Positions 33,498 to 43,300 of a stretch of DNA of 64,000 nucleotides are shown one piece after another (position 1 is the first letter of the stretch; the number at the start of each line of letters is the position of its first letter). The notes under the pieces are model-generated. The model saw only the letters and a list, made by a program, of their open reading frames with translations. It ran no database searches and was not told where the DNA came from. Source of the stretch: Brevibacterium album DSM 18261 (GTDB taxonomy: Bacteria > Actinomycetota > Actinomycetes > Actinomycetales > Brevibacteriaceae). The translations under genes were made by a program, and so were the position numbers. The stretch covers positions 744,001 through 808,000 of the forward strand of contig NZ_AUFJ01000009.1 in the NCBI RefSeq assembly GCF_000426445.1, read 5' to 3'.

Positions 33498-35317
33498 CAG
33501 CGCGGCTCCTCGGGGCGGGGACGGCGCAGCTCGCCGGACTGCCCGGGTCCCCACTGCCCGGGTGCGGACTGGCCGGGTTCAGGCTGGCCAGGTCCAGGTT
33601 GCCCCGGCGTCTGCCCGCCCTGCTGTCCGGGCTGCTGGGGGCTCGGCTGCGGCGCAGGCCGCTGCGAGCCGTACGCGGGCACGGAACCCTCTGCAGGCTG
33701 GTGGAAGCCCGGCTGAGGGGAAGGCCATTGCGAGGCGCTGCCGTGCCCATGGCCCTGCCCATGTCCCTGCCGTGCGGAACCCTGCGGGGACACCTGGTGC
33801 GCAGAATCCTGCCTCGCCTGCGGCACGAACCCCTGCGGAGGAACCGGTTGCGATCCGGATGCCGCGCCCGGATGCGCGGACTGCCCGGCCTGCGGTCCGG
33901 TGCCCGCATGGCCACCTTGCGCTGCCTGCGGTCCAGAGCCCGCCTGCGCACTCCCCGCAGCCCCGGCTCCGTGCGGTCCGGGCCCCGCGTGCGCGGGCTG
34001 CCCGACCTGCGGCTCCTGTGCCTGGCCACCGCGTGACTGGCCTCCCTGGCCGCCGGGCGCCTGCGTGCCCGGCGACGCGGTCGCGGGCGGCTTGAAGCGG
34101 CGGTAGGGCCCCGAATCCCCTGCAGCCCCGCCGGCCCCCGCAGGTCCACCGGCTACCGCAGCACCCGCAGCACCTGAGCTGCCCGCGCCCGCACCGCCGC
34201 CGAACGATTCGCCCGTGCTCGTGTCCACGAGCTCCCCGTCGATGTTCTGGATCCGGCGACGGGAGCCCCGGCGGGGTGTGCCCATGAACCGGCGCTCGTC
34301 CTGACTGGGCTCGCGCGGCGGCAGGAACCGGGGCGCCCCGCCCTGCCCCTTCTGGCCCTGGAACGGCTGCACGGCCCGCGAACCCGCGGCCACCTGTGCC
34401 ATGTCCGCGCCGGGCACCTGGGCCCCGCCCTGCTCGTTCCGAGGGGCATCGCCCATGACCGGCAGGACCATGCGCACGGAGGTGCCCACGCCCTCCTGGC
34501 TGAACAGCTCGACGGTGCCTCCGTGCCGGGCGATGATCGCCCGCACGAGCGAGAGCCCCATGCCGGATCCGGCCACGGCGCGCACCTTCGACCCGCGCTG
34601 CAGCTCGTCCCACACCCGCGACTGCTCGTCCACGGGGATCCCGGAGCCGGTGTCCGCGACCTCGACGACCACCCAGCGATGATGGTCGATGATCTGCTCG
34701 TTCGCCCTCAGCTCCACCGTGTCCGTGTCCGCGGAGTACTTGATCGCATTGCCGAGGAGGTTGAGGATCGCCGACAGCAGCAGGTCCTCCTCACCCGCCA
34801 CCTCGGGCAGCTTCCACGGTGCGCGGGCGACCGTCGCGACGATCATGCGGTCCTCGGCCCCCGGCGCGGTCCTCGCATCCTCGACGGCCTGGTGGATCAG
34901 CCGGTCCATGTCGATGCGCTGGAAGGCGATCGCGCGGGTCTCGACGTCCGCGAGCTTCCGCAGATCTGCGAGCAGCCGGGCCACCCGCCTCGCGGACGAG
35001 TCGATCTGGCGCACCGCCGGTCCGATGACACCGGGATCCGGGTGCTCATCGTCCGCCGCCGCGCGCACCGTGGCCACCGAGGTGCGCAGGGCCGTGAGCG
35101 GGTTCTTCAGCTCGTGGTCCAGGCGCACGAGCATGCGGTTGCGCCGGGCCGTGGCCTCGGTCTCGGCCTGCTCCCGGGCCCACGCCTCGGCCTGCTCCCG
35201 CCGCTTCCCGATCCACCGCCACAGCAGCCATGCGCCCACGGCCGCCGCGGCGAGCACCGCGAGCACGAGCACCAGCAGGAACCAGGCCCTGATCTCGAAG
35301 ACGATGTAGTCGCTCAT
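33497..35317 (-). CDS. membrane histidine kinase with long Gln/Gly/Pro-rich tail
   Basis: 606 residues. One N-terminal membrane helix (11-35) with hardly any external part, then HisKA (H68 in LVRLDHELKNPLTALRTS) and a HATPase domain: N-box LLGNAIKYS, DTGSGI, and GSGMGLSLVRAIIARHGG. The last about 270 residues are low-complexity (many SG, QGG, GAQ, PQ) and probably disordered. It has no sensor domain of its own, so the neighbouring lipoprotein or the membrane state may supply the signal. It follows the response regulator by 4 bp and overlaps the lipoprotein start by 1 nt. Confidence 0.9.
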   Translation of the reverse strand: MSDYIVFEIRAWFLLVLVLAVLAAAAVGAWLLWRWIGKRREQAEAWAREQAETEATARRNRMLVRLDHELKNPLTALRTSVATVRAAADDEHPDPGVIGPAVRQIDSSARRVARLLADLRKLADVETRAIAFQRIDMDRLIHQAVEDARTAPGAEDRMIVATVARAPWKLPEVAGEEDLLLSAILNLLGNAIKYSADTDTVELRANEQIIDHHRWVVVEVADTGSGIPVDEQSRVWDELQRGSKVRAVAGSGMGLSLVRAIIARHGGTVELFSQEGVGTSVRMVLPVMGDAPRNEQGGAQVPGADMAQVAAGSRAVQPFQGQKGQGGAPRFLPPREPSQDERRFMGTPRRGSRRRIQNIDGELVDTSTGESFGGGAGAGSSGAAGAAVAGGPAGAGGAAGDSGPYRRFKPPATASPGTQAPGGQGGQSRGGQAQEPQVGQPAHAGPGPHGAGAAGSAQAGSGPQAAQGGHAGTGPQAGQSAHPGAASGSQPVPPQGFVPQARQDSAHQVSPQGSARQGHGQGHGHGSASQWPSPQPGFHQPAEGSVPAYGSQRPAPQPSPQQPGQQGGQTPGQPGPGQPEPGQSAPGQWGPGQSGELRRPRPEEPR

Positions 35318-35321
35318 GCCC

Positions 35322-36086
35322 TCACCTCAGCGCGTCCGCGCCCTTGACCTCTGCGACGAACCTGTATCCGCTGCCCGGCACCGTGGCGATCCACCGCGGA
35401 TCCGCGGCATCCTCACCGAGCACCCGCCGCAGCTCCGCCACGCGCGAATCGACGGCGCGTGTGCCCACGACGTCGTCGAAGCCCCACAGCACCTCGAGCA
35501 GCCGGGACCGCTCGACCGCCTCGCCCTGATGCACCATGAGGTACTCGAGCAGAGTCAGCCCCTTGGGGGTGATGACGAGCTCCCGCTCGCCCAGCCACGC
35601 GCGCCGCCCCACGCGATCGAGCCGCAGCCCGAAGGTCGAGACGAGGACAGGGGCATTGGCCAGGGGCGGCCCGCCCGTCCGGGTCCGGCGCAGCACCGCG
35701 CGCACGCGGGCCACCAGCTCATGGGGATCGAAGGGCTTGTTGAGGTAGTCGTCGGCACCCTCCTCGAGCGCCATCGCCCGCTCCACCGCCTCACCCACCT
35801 GCGTGAGCAGGACGACCGGTACCCAGTTCTCCTCGCGACGCAGGGTCCGCAGGACCTCGCGGCCGTCGGCTCCCGGCATGAGCACGTCGAGGACGCAGGC
35901 ATCGGGCCGGTGGCGGCGGATCTCGTCGAGGGCGAGCATGCCGTCGGCGGCGGCGATGACGCGGAAGCCGGAGCGCTGCAGGAAGGGCACGACCGCGCCC
36001 AGGACATCCGGTTCGTCATCGGCGACGAGGACCAGCGGCGCCTCGGCGCCGGCGGCCTGCGGTCTGCCCGGTGGTTGGCTCGTCAT
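35322..36086 (-). CDS. OmpR-family response regulator
   Basis: 254 residues from the ATG at 36086; a GTG at 36140 is an alternative start. The receiver domain has acidic D23/D24, phosphoacceptor D67 in VLDVLMPGADG, a Thr in VVLLTQ and K117 in LNKPFDPHEL. The winged-helix DNA-binding domain (about 155-250) ends GTRAVDSRVAELRRVLGEDAADPRWIATVPGSGYRFV. It is the partner of the next kinase gene and sits directly downstream of mrpG on the same strand, so it may be carried on the Mrp transcript and could control that antiporter. The latter is inference. Confidence 0.92.
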   Translation of the reverse strand: MTSQPPGRPQAAGAEAPLVLVADDEPDVLGAVVPFLQRSGFRVIAAADGMLALDEIRRHRPDACVLDVLMPGADGREVLRTLRREENWVPVVLLTQVGEAVERAMALEEGADDYLNKPFDPHELVARVRAVLRRTRTGGPPLANAPVLVSTFGLRLDRVGRRAWLGERELVITPKGLTLLEYLMVHQGEAVERSRLLEVLWGFDDVVGTRAVDSRVAELRRVLGEDAADPRWIATVPGSGYRFVAEVKGADALR

Positions 36087-36154
36087 GGGGCGTCCAGCCT
36101 CGCCTTCGTTCGGAGTCCGCGGCGCCGCCCGCCGTGGCACGGCTCCCGCGGACC

Positions 36155-36565
36155 TCAGCCCTGTGCGGTGTTCTTCCCGTCGTCGGTCCGATCCCGGTCC
36201 CCGCGCTCGCGCTCGGCGACCTCACGGGCCTGGGCGCGGGCGACGGCCTCGGACAGCTCGTCGCGATACAGCATAGACCGCCGCAGGTGCTTGGTCCGAT
36301 AGCCGGATCGTCCCACCATGTGCGCGGCCACCGGCACCGTGAAGAGCTGGAACAGCACGATGAGCAGCATCGTCGAGATGGGCCCCCAGTGGAACACCTG
36401 CACCGTCACCGCGAACATGACCATCACGAGGCCGAAGAGCTGCGGCTTCGAGCCCGCGTGCATGCGCGAGAGCAGGTCCGGGAACCGCAGGGCGCCCACC
36501 GCCGCCGCGAGCGACAGCAGCCCCGCGCCCACGATCAGGCCCAGCGTGACAATATCCTGGATCAT
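36155..36565 (-). CDS. mrpG: Mrp Na+/H+ antiporter subunit G
   Basis: 136 residues, ATG overlapping the mrpF stop (ATGA). Three membrane helices with the MnhG pattern: GLIVGAGLLSLAAAVGALRFPDLLSRMHAGSKPQLFGLVMVMFA. The last 45 residues are charged and cytoplasmic. It is the final subunit of the complex encoded at 36.2-43.4 kb, which exports Na+ in exchange for H+ and supports alkaline and salt tolerance. Confidence 0.9.
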   Translation of the reverse strand: MIQDIVTLGLIVGAGLLSLAAAVGALRFPDLLSRMHAGSKPQLFGLVMVMFAVTVQVFHWGPISTMLLIVLFQLFTVPVAAHMVGRSGYRTKHLRRSMLYRDELSEAVARAQAREVAERERGDRDRTDDGKNTAQG

Positions 36566-37320
36566 CGCCGATCGCTCCCCTCGTCTGCTTCTCCCTCAGG
36601 CTCGTCCTCACCGAGTGAGCGCTTCCTGTCGGTTTCCGCGTCCGAATCCGACAGAAACCGCTCACCCGGGGGAGGATCCTGGGCGGCCGGGTGTTCATCG
36701 GGAACCGAGCGCGCCATGCCGCTGGTCCTGACCTCGGCGGCGGCCTGCTCGAGTTCCGAATGCCCTGTCTCGTAGCGCTCCGCGGCCTCCGCGCCCGAGG
36801 CGGGGACCTGCGGACCTATGATCCGCAGATCATCGACTTCTTCCGCTTCTTCCTCACCGAGTGAGCGCTTCCTGTCGATTTCGGCGTCCGAATCCGACAG
36901 AAACTGCTCACTCGACGGGGTGGGAGTGGGCTGGGTGGGGGTGGTGACTGCGTCCGTGACGACGAGCGCGCCCGCGTCCCGGCGCCGGCCGCGCCGGTAG
37001 CGCGGAGCGGTCCGCATGTCCGAACGGGACACATAGCGGGAGACGCCCACCGAGCCCACGAATCCGAACATCGCGATCACGAGCATGACGGGCAGGACGT
37101 CGGTGCGCCCGGTCACCGCGGCGAAGCTGCCGAGCGCGCAGGCGATCGTCGCGAGCAGGACGTCCGTCGCGATCATCCGGTCGAGGATCGAGGGCCCCTT
37201 GATGATCCGCACCACAGCGAGGACGGCGGCCGCGGCGAAGACCACGCCCACCGCCGATGCCACCGTGATGAGCGTCCCCGCGCCGTAGTCGCCCACGAGA
37301 TTGCCGAAGCTCACGGTCAT
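36562..37320 (-). CDS. mrpF: Mrp Na+/H+ antiporter subunit F with long tail carrying two in-frame palindromic repeats
   Basis: 252 residues, starting in the mrpE stop (ATGA) and ending in the mrpG start (ATGA). The first about 95 residues are a complete MnhF: IIKGPSILDRMIATDVLLATIACALGSFAA and MLVIAMFGFVGSVGVSRYVSR. A normal MrpF ends there. The extra 155 residues hold two near-identical 21-residue peptides (136-156 and 218-238), of the form ERFLSDSDAETDRKRSLGE, each encoded by a copy of the dispersed palindrome. The rest of the tail is acidic. The frame stays open through both insertions and keeps the overlap with mrpG, so the tail is probably translated. Confidence 0.9.
   Translation of the reverse strand: MTVSFGNLVGDYGAGTLITVASAVGVVFAAAAVLAVVRIIKGPSILDRMIATDVLLATIACALGSFAAVTGRTDVLPVMLVIAMFGFVGSVGVSRYVSRSDMRTAPRYRRGRRRDAGALVVTDAVTTPTQPTPTPSSEQFLSDSDAEIDRKRSLGEEEAEEVDDLRIIGPQVPASGAEAAERYETGHSELEQAAAEVRTSGMARSVPDEHPAAQDPPPGERFLSDSDAETDRKRSLGEDEPEGEADEGSDRR
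36611..36669. repeat. dispersed palindrome, copy 4, inside mrpF
   Basis: CCGAGTGAGCGCTTCCTGTC ... GACAGAAACCGCTCACCC, an imperfect palindrome entirely inside codons 218-238 of mrpF. It contributes the peptide ERFLSDSDAETDRKRSLGE on the minus strand. Confidence 0.92.
36858..36914. repeat. dispersed palindrome, copy 5, inside mrpF
   Basis: CGAGTGAGCGCTTCCTGTCG ... CGACAGAAACTGCTCACTCG with a central TTCGG-CGT-CCGAA, so nearly the whole 57 bp is self-complementary. It lies inside codons 136-156 of mrpF, in the same frame as copy 4. Confidence 0.92.
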
Positions 37321-37958
37321 GCGCGCTCCTTCGTCCGGCGCGCGAGCGCGGCCCTGCGCGCCCGCGCCCTGATGGTGCGGCTCTCGAGCACCGGAGCGAG
37401 CCCGCGCTCCTCTCGGTACTCGTTGAGCGCCTGGATGTCGTGCGGGGAGCCGAGGGTGCAGATGAGCAGGTGCTCGATCCTGTGGGTCTGCGCGCGGGCC
37501 TTCTCGATCTCCTCGTCCTCGGCGCAGTTGAGGACGTGGACGAAGATCACCGCGCGGGCCCTGTCGATCTCGATCACGAGCGAGCCGGGGATGAGGCCGT
37601 TGACCATCGTCACGAGCGTGATGAGCAGGTCCGAGCGGGTCGCGAGGTCCACCGCGACCACGGAGCCGGCGTCCACCGGCCGGGGACGGAAGCTCAGCCA
37701 CGCCACCTGGAGGGAGGCGAAGAGCACATGGGAGCAGAACCAGAGGACGAACCACGCACCGTAGAACACGTTGATCCTGCCGGAGAGCTGGATGGGCGGC
37801 AGGTAGAACACCCGGGTCACGCCCAGGGCCACGACGATCCCCGTGAGCACCGTCAGCACGCTCACGCTGTCCCAGAGGAACACCCACACCACGATGAGCA
37901 CGGCGATGTAGAGCAGGGACTCGACGATCCCCTGTCTGCGACGGCGCTGCTGGGGCAT
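37317..37958 (-). CDS. mrpE: Mrp Na+/H+ antiporter subunit E
   Basis: 213 residues with one-base overlap with mrpD (TGATG). MNHE family: SLLYIAVLIVVWVFLWDSVSVLTVLTGIVVALGVTRVFYLPPI at the N-terminus, then DLATRSDLLITLVTMVNGLIPGSLVIEID, and a cytoplasmic end with HVLNCAEDEEIEKARAQTHRIE. Non-antiporter subunit needed for assembly of the hetero-oligomeric Mrp complex. Confidence 0.92.
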   Translation of the reverse strand: MPQQRRRRQGIVESLLYIAVLIVVWVFLWDSVSVLTVLTGIVVALGVTRVFYLPPIQLSGRINVFYGAWFVLWFCSHVLFASLQVAWLSFRPRPVDAGSVVAVDLATRSDLLITLVTMVNGLIPGSLVIEIDRARAVIFVHVLNCAEDEEIEKARAQTHRIEHLLICTLGSPHDIQALNEYREERGLAPVLESRTIRARARRAALARRTKERA

Positions 37959-39604
37959 CAGCCCTCACCTCCCTCGACGGATCCGGCCTTCTCCGAGCGG
38001 CTCTCGCTCGCGCCCTGCGCCGGATCGGAGCCGAGCACGGAGGAGGAGTAGGTCTGGGACCCGCGCAGGTTCTCAGCCGCCCGGCCCGAGACCTCCCACA
38101 GCGGAGCCGCGAGGACGGTGAGCATACAGGACACCGCCACCATGCAGGCGGTCGCGCCGATCATGAGCTGCGGCATCCGCACGGACGGCCGCCACTTCCG
38201 CCCCGTGAGCAGGAGCTCCCGGCGCTGTGCGGCCTCCTCCACGAGCACCTCGGTGGGCTCCTCGGCGTCCGCGGGCTCGCGCCAGAAGGCGAGGTTCCAC
38301 GATTTGCCGATCACGTAGAGCGTGAGCAGGGAGGTGAGCGTCCCGGCGACGATGAGCACCACGACGAGCCAGTCGCGCGTGGAGAATCCCGCATCGAACA
38401 GCGCGACCTTGCCGATGAACCCGGAGAACGGCGGGATACCCGCGAGGTTGAGCGCGGGGATGAGGTACAGGATGCTCACGGTGGGCGCGAGCGTGGCCAT
38501 GCCGCCGAGCTTCCGGAACGAGGTCGAGCCGCCCCGCATCTCGATGAGGCCGATGGCGAGGAACAGGGCCGTCTGCGCCACGATGTGGTGGAGCGTGTAG
38601 TAGATCGCCGCATGCACGCCCTCGACCGTGCCCATGGCCACCCCGAACAGCATGTACCCGATGTGGGAGACGAGCGTGAACGAGAGCATGCGCTTGATGT
38701 CCGACTGCGCGATCGCACCCAGGATGCCCACGAGCAGGGTGAGTCCGGCGATGACGAGCAGCGGTACCCGCAGATCCTGCGCCGCGAACAGGACCGTCTC
38801 CGTGCGGATGATCGCGTAGATGCCCACCTTCGTCAGCAGACCCGCGAACACGGCCGTCACCGGCGCCGGTGCGGTGGGATAGGAGTCCGGCAGCCAGAAC
38901 GACAGGGGGAACACGGCAGCCTTCACGCCGAAGCCCAGGAGCAGGCTGATGTGCAGGATCAGCTGGATGTCGCCGGGCAGCTCGCTGATCCGCTCCGCGA
39001 GCTGGGCGATGTTCACTGTGCCGGTGGCCCCGTAGATGAGGGCGATCGCGGAGAGGAAGAGGACCGAGGACACGAGCGAGATGACGATGTAGGTCACGCC
39101 GGCGCGGATGCGCTCGGTCGTCGCCCCGAGGGTCAGCAGGACGTAGGAGGCCGCGAGCAGCATCTCGAAGCCCACGTAGAGGTTGAAGAGATCGCCGGCG
39201 AGGAAGGCATTGGACACGCCCGCGCACAGGATGAGGTACGCGGGGTTGAAGATCGAGACGGGGGTGTCGTCGCTCAGCTCCGTCTCCGCCATCTCCTGAC
39301 CGGCGGCGTAGATGTACACGCCCAGCGTCACGATCGAGGAGACCACGAGCATGAGCACCGCCAGCCGGTCCGCCACGAGCGCGATGCCCCACGGCAGCGC
39401 CCAGCCGCCCACGGCGAGCACCTGCGTGCCGTGGTAGTCCACGCCGATCAGCAGCACGATGGACAGCGCTGCGTTGACGGTGAGCGCCACCGCGGTGATG
39501 ACGAGCTGTGCGCGCGCATTCCGCTGGAAGACGAGGGTGGCTGCAGCCGCCAGCAGGGGCAGGACCACCGGCAGCGCGAGGAGCTGTCCCAGGTACTCGC
39601 TCAT
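37958..39604 (-). CDS. mrpD: Mrp Na+/H+ antiporter subunit D
   Basis: 548 residues, about 14 membrane helices, homologous to the NuoN/NuoM antiporter-like subunits. Key family segments: NLYVGFEMLLAASYVLLTLG (the Glu in the proton path), GVKAAVFPLSFWLPDSYPTAPAPVTAVFAGLLTKVGIYAIIR (the broken-helix Lys region) and MLSFTLVSHIGYMLFG. The last 60 residues form an additional helix and charged tail. ATGA overlap with mrpC upstream. Confidence 0.94.
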   Translation of the reverse strand: MSEYLGQLLALPVVLPLLAAAATLVFQRNARAQLVITAVALTVNAALSIVLLIGVDYHGTQVLAVGGWALPWGIALVADRLAVLMLVVSSIVTLGVYIYAAGQEMAETELSDDTPVSIFNPAYLILCAGVSNAFLAGDLFNLYVGFEMLLAASYVLLTLGATTERIRAGVTYIVISLVSSVLFLSAIALIYGATGTVNIAQLAERISELPGDIQLILHISLLLGFGVKAAVFPLSFWLPDSYPTAPAPVTAVFAGLLTKVGIYAIIRTETVLFAAQDLRVPLLVIAGLTLLVGILGAIAQSDIKRMLSFTLVSHIGYMLFGVAMGTVEGVHAAIYYTLHHIVAQTALFLAIGLIEMRGGSTSFRKLGGMATLAPTVSILYLIPALNLAGIPPFSGFIGKVALFDAGFSTRDWLVVVLIVAGTLTSLLTLYVIGKSWNLAFWREPADAEEPTEVLVEEAAQRRELLLTGRKWRPSVRMPQLMIGATACMVAVSCMLTVLAAPLWEVSGRAAENLRGSQTYSSSVLGSDPAQGASESRSEKAGSVEGGEG

Positions 39605-40341
39605 GCCCGTCCCCCTTCCTGATCGTCTCGGCCGCCGTGCGGTTCTTCATCGGCCCCGGCGGGGTCCTCCGCGGAGGAGGCCCCCAGCTCGCCGTCCTCG
39701 CCCGCCTCCGGACCCGCGGAGGCGGGCATCCGCTTCGACTCCTCCGGCAGGGAGGGGCCCGCACCCACCGCCGAGGCCGCCTCGGGCACCGCCTCACCGG
39801 CCTCGTCCTCGGGCCCGCCGGCGGCGGTCGCGGCCTCGCTGACGGCGGCGGCGCGCGCGGCCGGGGTGGAATCGCGGTCGAGATCGAGCGGATGCTCCTC
39901 CACGGGGTCCGTGGCCTCGTCGCCGAACTCGGTGTCGTCGTACTCGCCGCTCGTGCCGGCCTCGCTGCTCGCCGCGGTCCCCGGCGCGAGGGCGAGCCTG
40001 ATGTCCTCGAGATCGTCCTGGAGGGACTCGTCGCGGACGAACCGCCAGGACCGGTAGATCATCGCGAGCAGGAAGGCGGTGATGCTGAAGGTGATGACGA
40101 TCGCGGTGAGGATGAGGGCCTGCGGAAGCGGGTCGAGCATCCCCTCCGTGCTGAGATCGTCCCCCTCCACGAGCGGCGCGCTCCCGGGAGACCCGCCGGC
40201 GAGCAGGAGGAGCACATTGGTCGCATTGCCCACGAGCATGAAGCCCAGGAGCACGCGCGTGAGCGAGCGGTCGAGCATGAGGTAGACGCCGGCGGCGTAC
40301 ATGACGCCCATGGCCGCGAGCATGACGATGGGAGGTGTCAC
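39601..40341 (-). CDS. mrpC: Mrp Na+/H+ antiporter subunit C with acidic C-terminal tail
   Basis: 246 residues. The first 110 are a standard MnhC/NuoK-like subunit with three helices (ILTAIVITFSITAFLLAMIYRSWRFV). The remaining about 130 residues are disordered and very acidic (EYDDTEFGDEATDPVEEHP), not usual for MrpC. The start overlaps mrpA (ATGA) and the stop overlaps mrpD (ATGA). The tail could bind cations or act as a spacer; that is speculation. Confidence 0.93.
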   Translation of the reverse strand: MTPPIVMLAAMGVMYAAGVYLMLDRSLTRVLLGFMLVGNATNVLLLLAGGSPGSAPLVEGDDLSTEGMLDPLPQALILTAIVITFSITAFLLAMIYRSWRFVRDESLQDDLEDIRLALAPGTAASSEAGTSGEYDDTEFGDEATDPVEEHPLDLDRDSTPAARAAAVSEAATAAGGPEDEAGEAVPEAASAVGAGPSLPEESKRMPASAGPEAGEDGELGASSAEDPAGADEEPHGGRDDQEGGRA

Positions 40342-43300
40342 AGGCGACCTCCTGCCGAAGATCCGTCCACATCCAGATGGTCACGTCCCATGAGGGCGCG
40401 GATCCTCCTGTCCCTCTCAGTGTCCTGTGCGTCCGGCAGCCGCTCCGCGATCCGGTCCTCGTCCCGCATCTGCTGGATGTCGACCTCCACGCCGAGGCTG
40501 CGGACCACTCCCACCATGAGCGCGATGACGACGAGGTACACCCCGATGTCGAAGATCGTGGAGGACCCGAAGCTCACATAGCCCAGGAGCGGCAGCTCGG
40601 TGGAGACGTAGAACGACTGCAGCGCGGCATCGGACCAGAGGTATCCGGCCACCGCGGTGCCCGCGGCCAGCACCATGCCCACGCCCATGACGGGGCCGGG
40701 CTGGAGGCGGACGGCCTCCGCGTACTCGTACCGGCCTCCCGCGAGGTAGCGGATGACGAACGCCAGGCCCGCCACGAGCCCGCCGGCGAACCCTCCGCCC
40801 GGGAGGTTGTGCCCGGCGAACAGCAGGTAGATCGAGAACACGAGGAAGGCGTGGAACATGAGGCGGACGGCGACCTCCAGCACGATCGAGCGGTTGTGCG
40901 GGGCGAGCGTCCGGCCGGCCAGCAGCCAGGAGTTCCTGCGCTCCTCCGGGCTCTCGTGCTCCTTCTGGAGGTGCGCGGCGGCCTCGGGGTCCGCGGGCTC
41001 GCCCACACGGCGCGCCATGACCGGCTCGAAGACGGGCTCGCCGAAGCGCCGGCGGCCCGTGGGCGCCTCCGGGATGCGCTGGATCGCCTCACCGTGCCCG
41101 CTGACGAACACGAGGCTCGCGACGCCGATGGCGCAGGCGATGACGACCGAGAGCTCGCCCATCGTGTCCCAGCCGCGGATGTCCACGAGGGTGACGTTGA
41201 CGATGTTCGAGCCGTGGCCGCCCTCGTAGGCGAGCGCGGGGAAGAGCTCCGAGATGGGGCTGTGCCCGCGCGCGCCCAGGGCCACGAGCGCGACCACCAC
41301 CATGAGGAGGCCGAAGACCACGGCGATGACGGCGCGCAGTGCCGGGTTGAGGCGCCCCTCCTGCTTGCCGATCCGTGCCGGCAGGCGCCGGAGGACGAAC
41401 ACGAACACCACGAGGACGATGGACTCGACGAGGATCTGGGTGAGCGCGAGGTCCGGCGAGCCCTGGAGCGCGAAGAACACGACCATCGCATAGCCCGTCA
41501 CGCCCACGATGACGACGGCGGCGAAGCGCTTGTCGATGCGCGTGGCCGCGACGGAGGCGATGATCATGATGATCGCGACGAACACCTGCAGCGGCGAGTC
41601 CGCGAACTCGAGGCTCCCCGGCCAGGTGTCGTTGGACAGGAGCGCGATGCCGAGCGCGCCGAGCGAGAAGACGTAGATGACGCCCTGGTAGAAGGGCATC
41701 GAGCCGCGCTGCGTGCGTGAGGTGACGAAGGCCGCGAGGCGCTCGAGCCCCTCGATGCTCGCCCGGTACGAGGCGCGGAAGTCGATCCCCGCCGGCAGCG
41801 TCGCCTGGAACTGGCCCACCTGCGTGCGGAACGCGAACAGGGTCAGGCCCGCTGCGAGGGTGAGCGCGGAGATGAGCAGCGCCGGCTCGAACCCGTGCCA
41901 CAGCGCCAGGTAGTAGGGGTGCGGCCCCTCGGCGGCCTCGGCCGCGGCTGCACCCGGGTCCACGGGCAGGTGGGCCGACCAGGCGGCGACGACGCCGTCC
42001 GCCGCGGGGGCGGCGAAGGCGCCCGCCACCGTCACGAGGGTGAGCAGGGCCGGGGCGGCGAGGAACAGCGGGCTGTCCGGCCGCGTCCGCTCGAAGGCCT
42101 CGACGCCGGGCTTGCGCGCGAAGGCGCCCCAGACGAAGCGGGCGGAGTAGGCGACCGTGAGGACGGAGCCCAGGAACACGCCGATGAGGACGATAACGCC
42201 CAGTTTGGTGCCGTGGTCCAGCAGGGTGCCGTACACGGCCTCCTTCGCGATGAAGCCGAGCGTCGGCGGCAGGCCGGACATCGACGCGGCCGCGATGATC
42301 CCCATGACGGCCACGACAGGATAGGCGCGCCCGTAGCCGGAGAGCTTGCGCAGATCGCGGGTGCCGGCGCGGTGGTCGATGATGCCCACGACGAGGAACA
42401 GCGTCGCCTTGAACATCGAGTGGCCCAGCAGCAGCGCGAGGGCCGCCGTCGTGACATCGCGGTGGCCGAAGGACGCCATCGTCGTCATGAAGCCCAGCTG
42501 CGAGACGGTGCCGTAGGCGAGGATGAGCTTGAGGTCCGTCTCCCTGAGCGCCTGCCAGCCGCCCATGAGCATGGTGAGCAGGCCCAGGGCCACGAGCCCC
42601 TCGCGCCACAGCGGCATGTCCGCGAAGCCGGGCGCGAGGCGGAGCACCAGATAGATGCCGGCCTTCACCATCGCCGCGGCGTGGAGGTAGGCGCTCACGG
42701 GGGTGGGCGCGGCCATCGCACCGGGGAGCCAGAAGTGGAAGGGCACGAGCGCGGACTTCGAGACCGCGCCTACCAGCATGAGCAGGATCGCGACGACGAC
42801 GAGCGGATCCCCGTCGAAGCCGATCCGGAGGATCTCCGGGATGCTGCCGGTGCCGTAGAGGATGCCGAGCAGGATCATGCCCACGAACATCGTGAGCCCG
42901 CCCGCCGTCGTGACGATGAGGGCCTGGAGGGCCGCGCGCCGGGACTGCTGACGTCCCGCGTACTGGCCGATGAGCAGGAAGGAGAACACCGTGGTGCCCT
43001 CCCAGAAGAGGAAGAGGGTGAGGAGCTCATCGGAGACGACGAGCCCGTACATCATGCCCACGAAGGCCATGAGCACACCGCCGAAGCGCGCCAGCCTGGG
43101 CTCGTCGGCATCGAAGTACCGGGCGCAGTAGACGAACACGAGGCCGCCCACCGCGGTGACGAGGAGGCTGAAGATCCAGGCGAGCGAGTCCATGCGCACG
43201 GCCAGGGACATGTTCAGCGCCGGCAGCCAGCGCAGCTCCTCCACAGGGGCCTCGAAGCCGTCGCCGAGCACGGCCGGCAGGAGGGTCAGCGAATAGGCGA

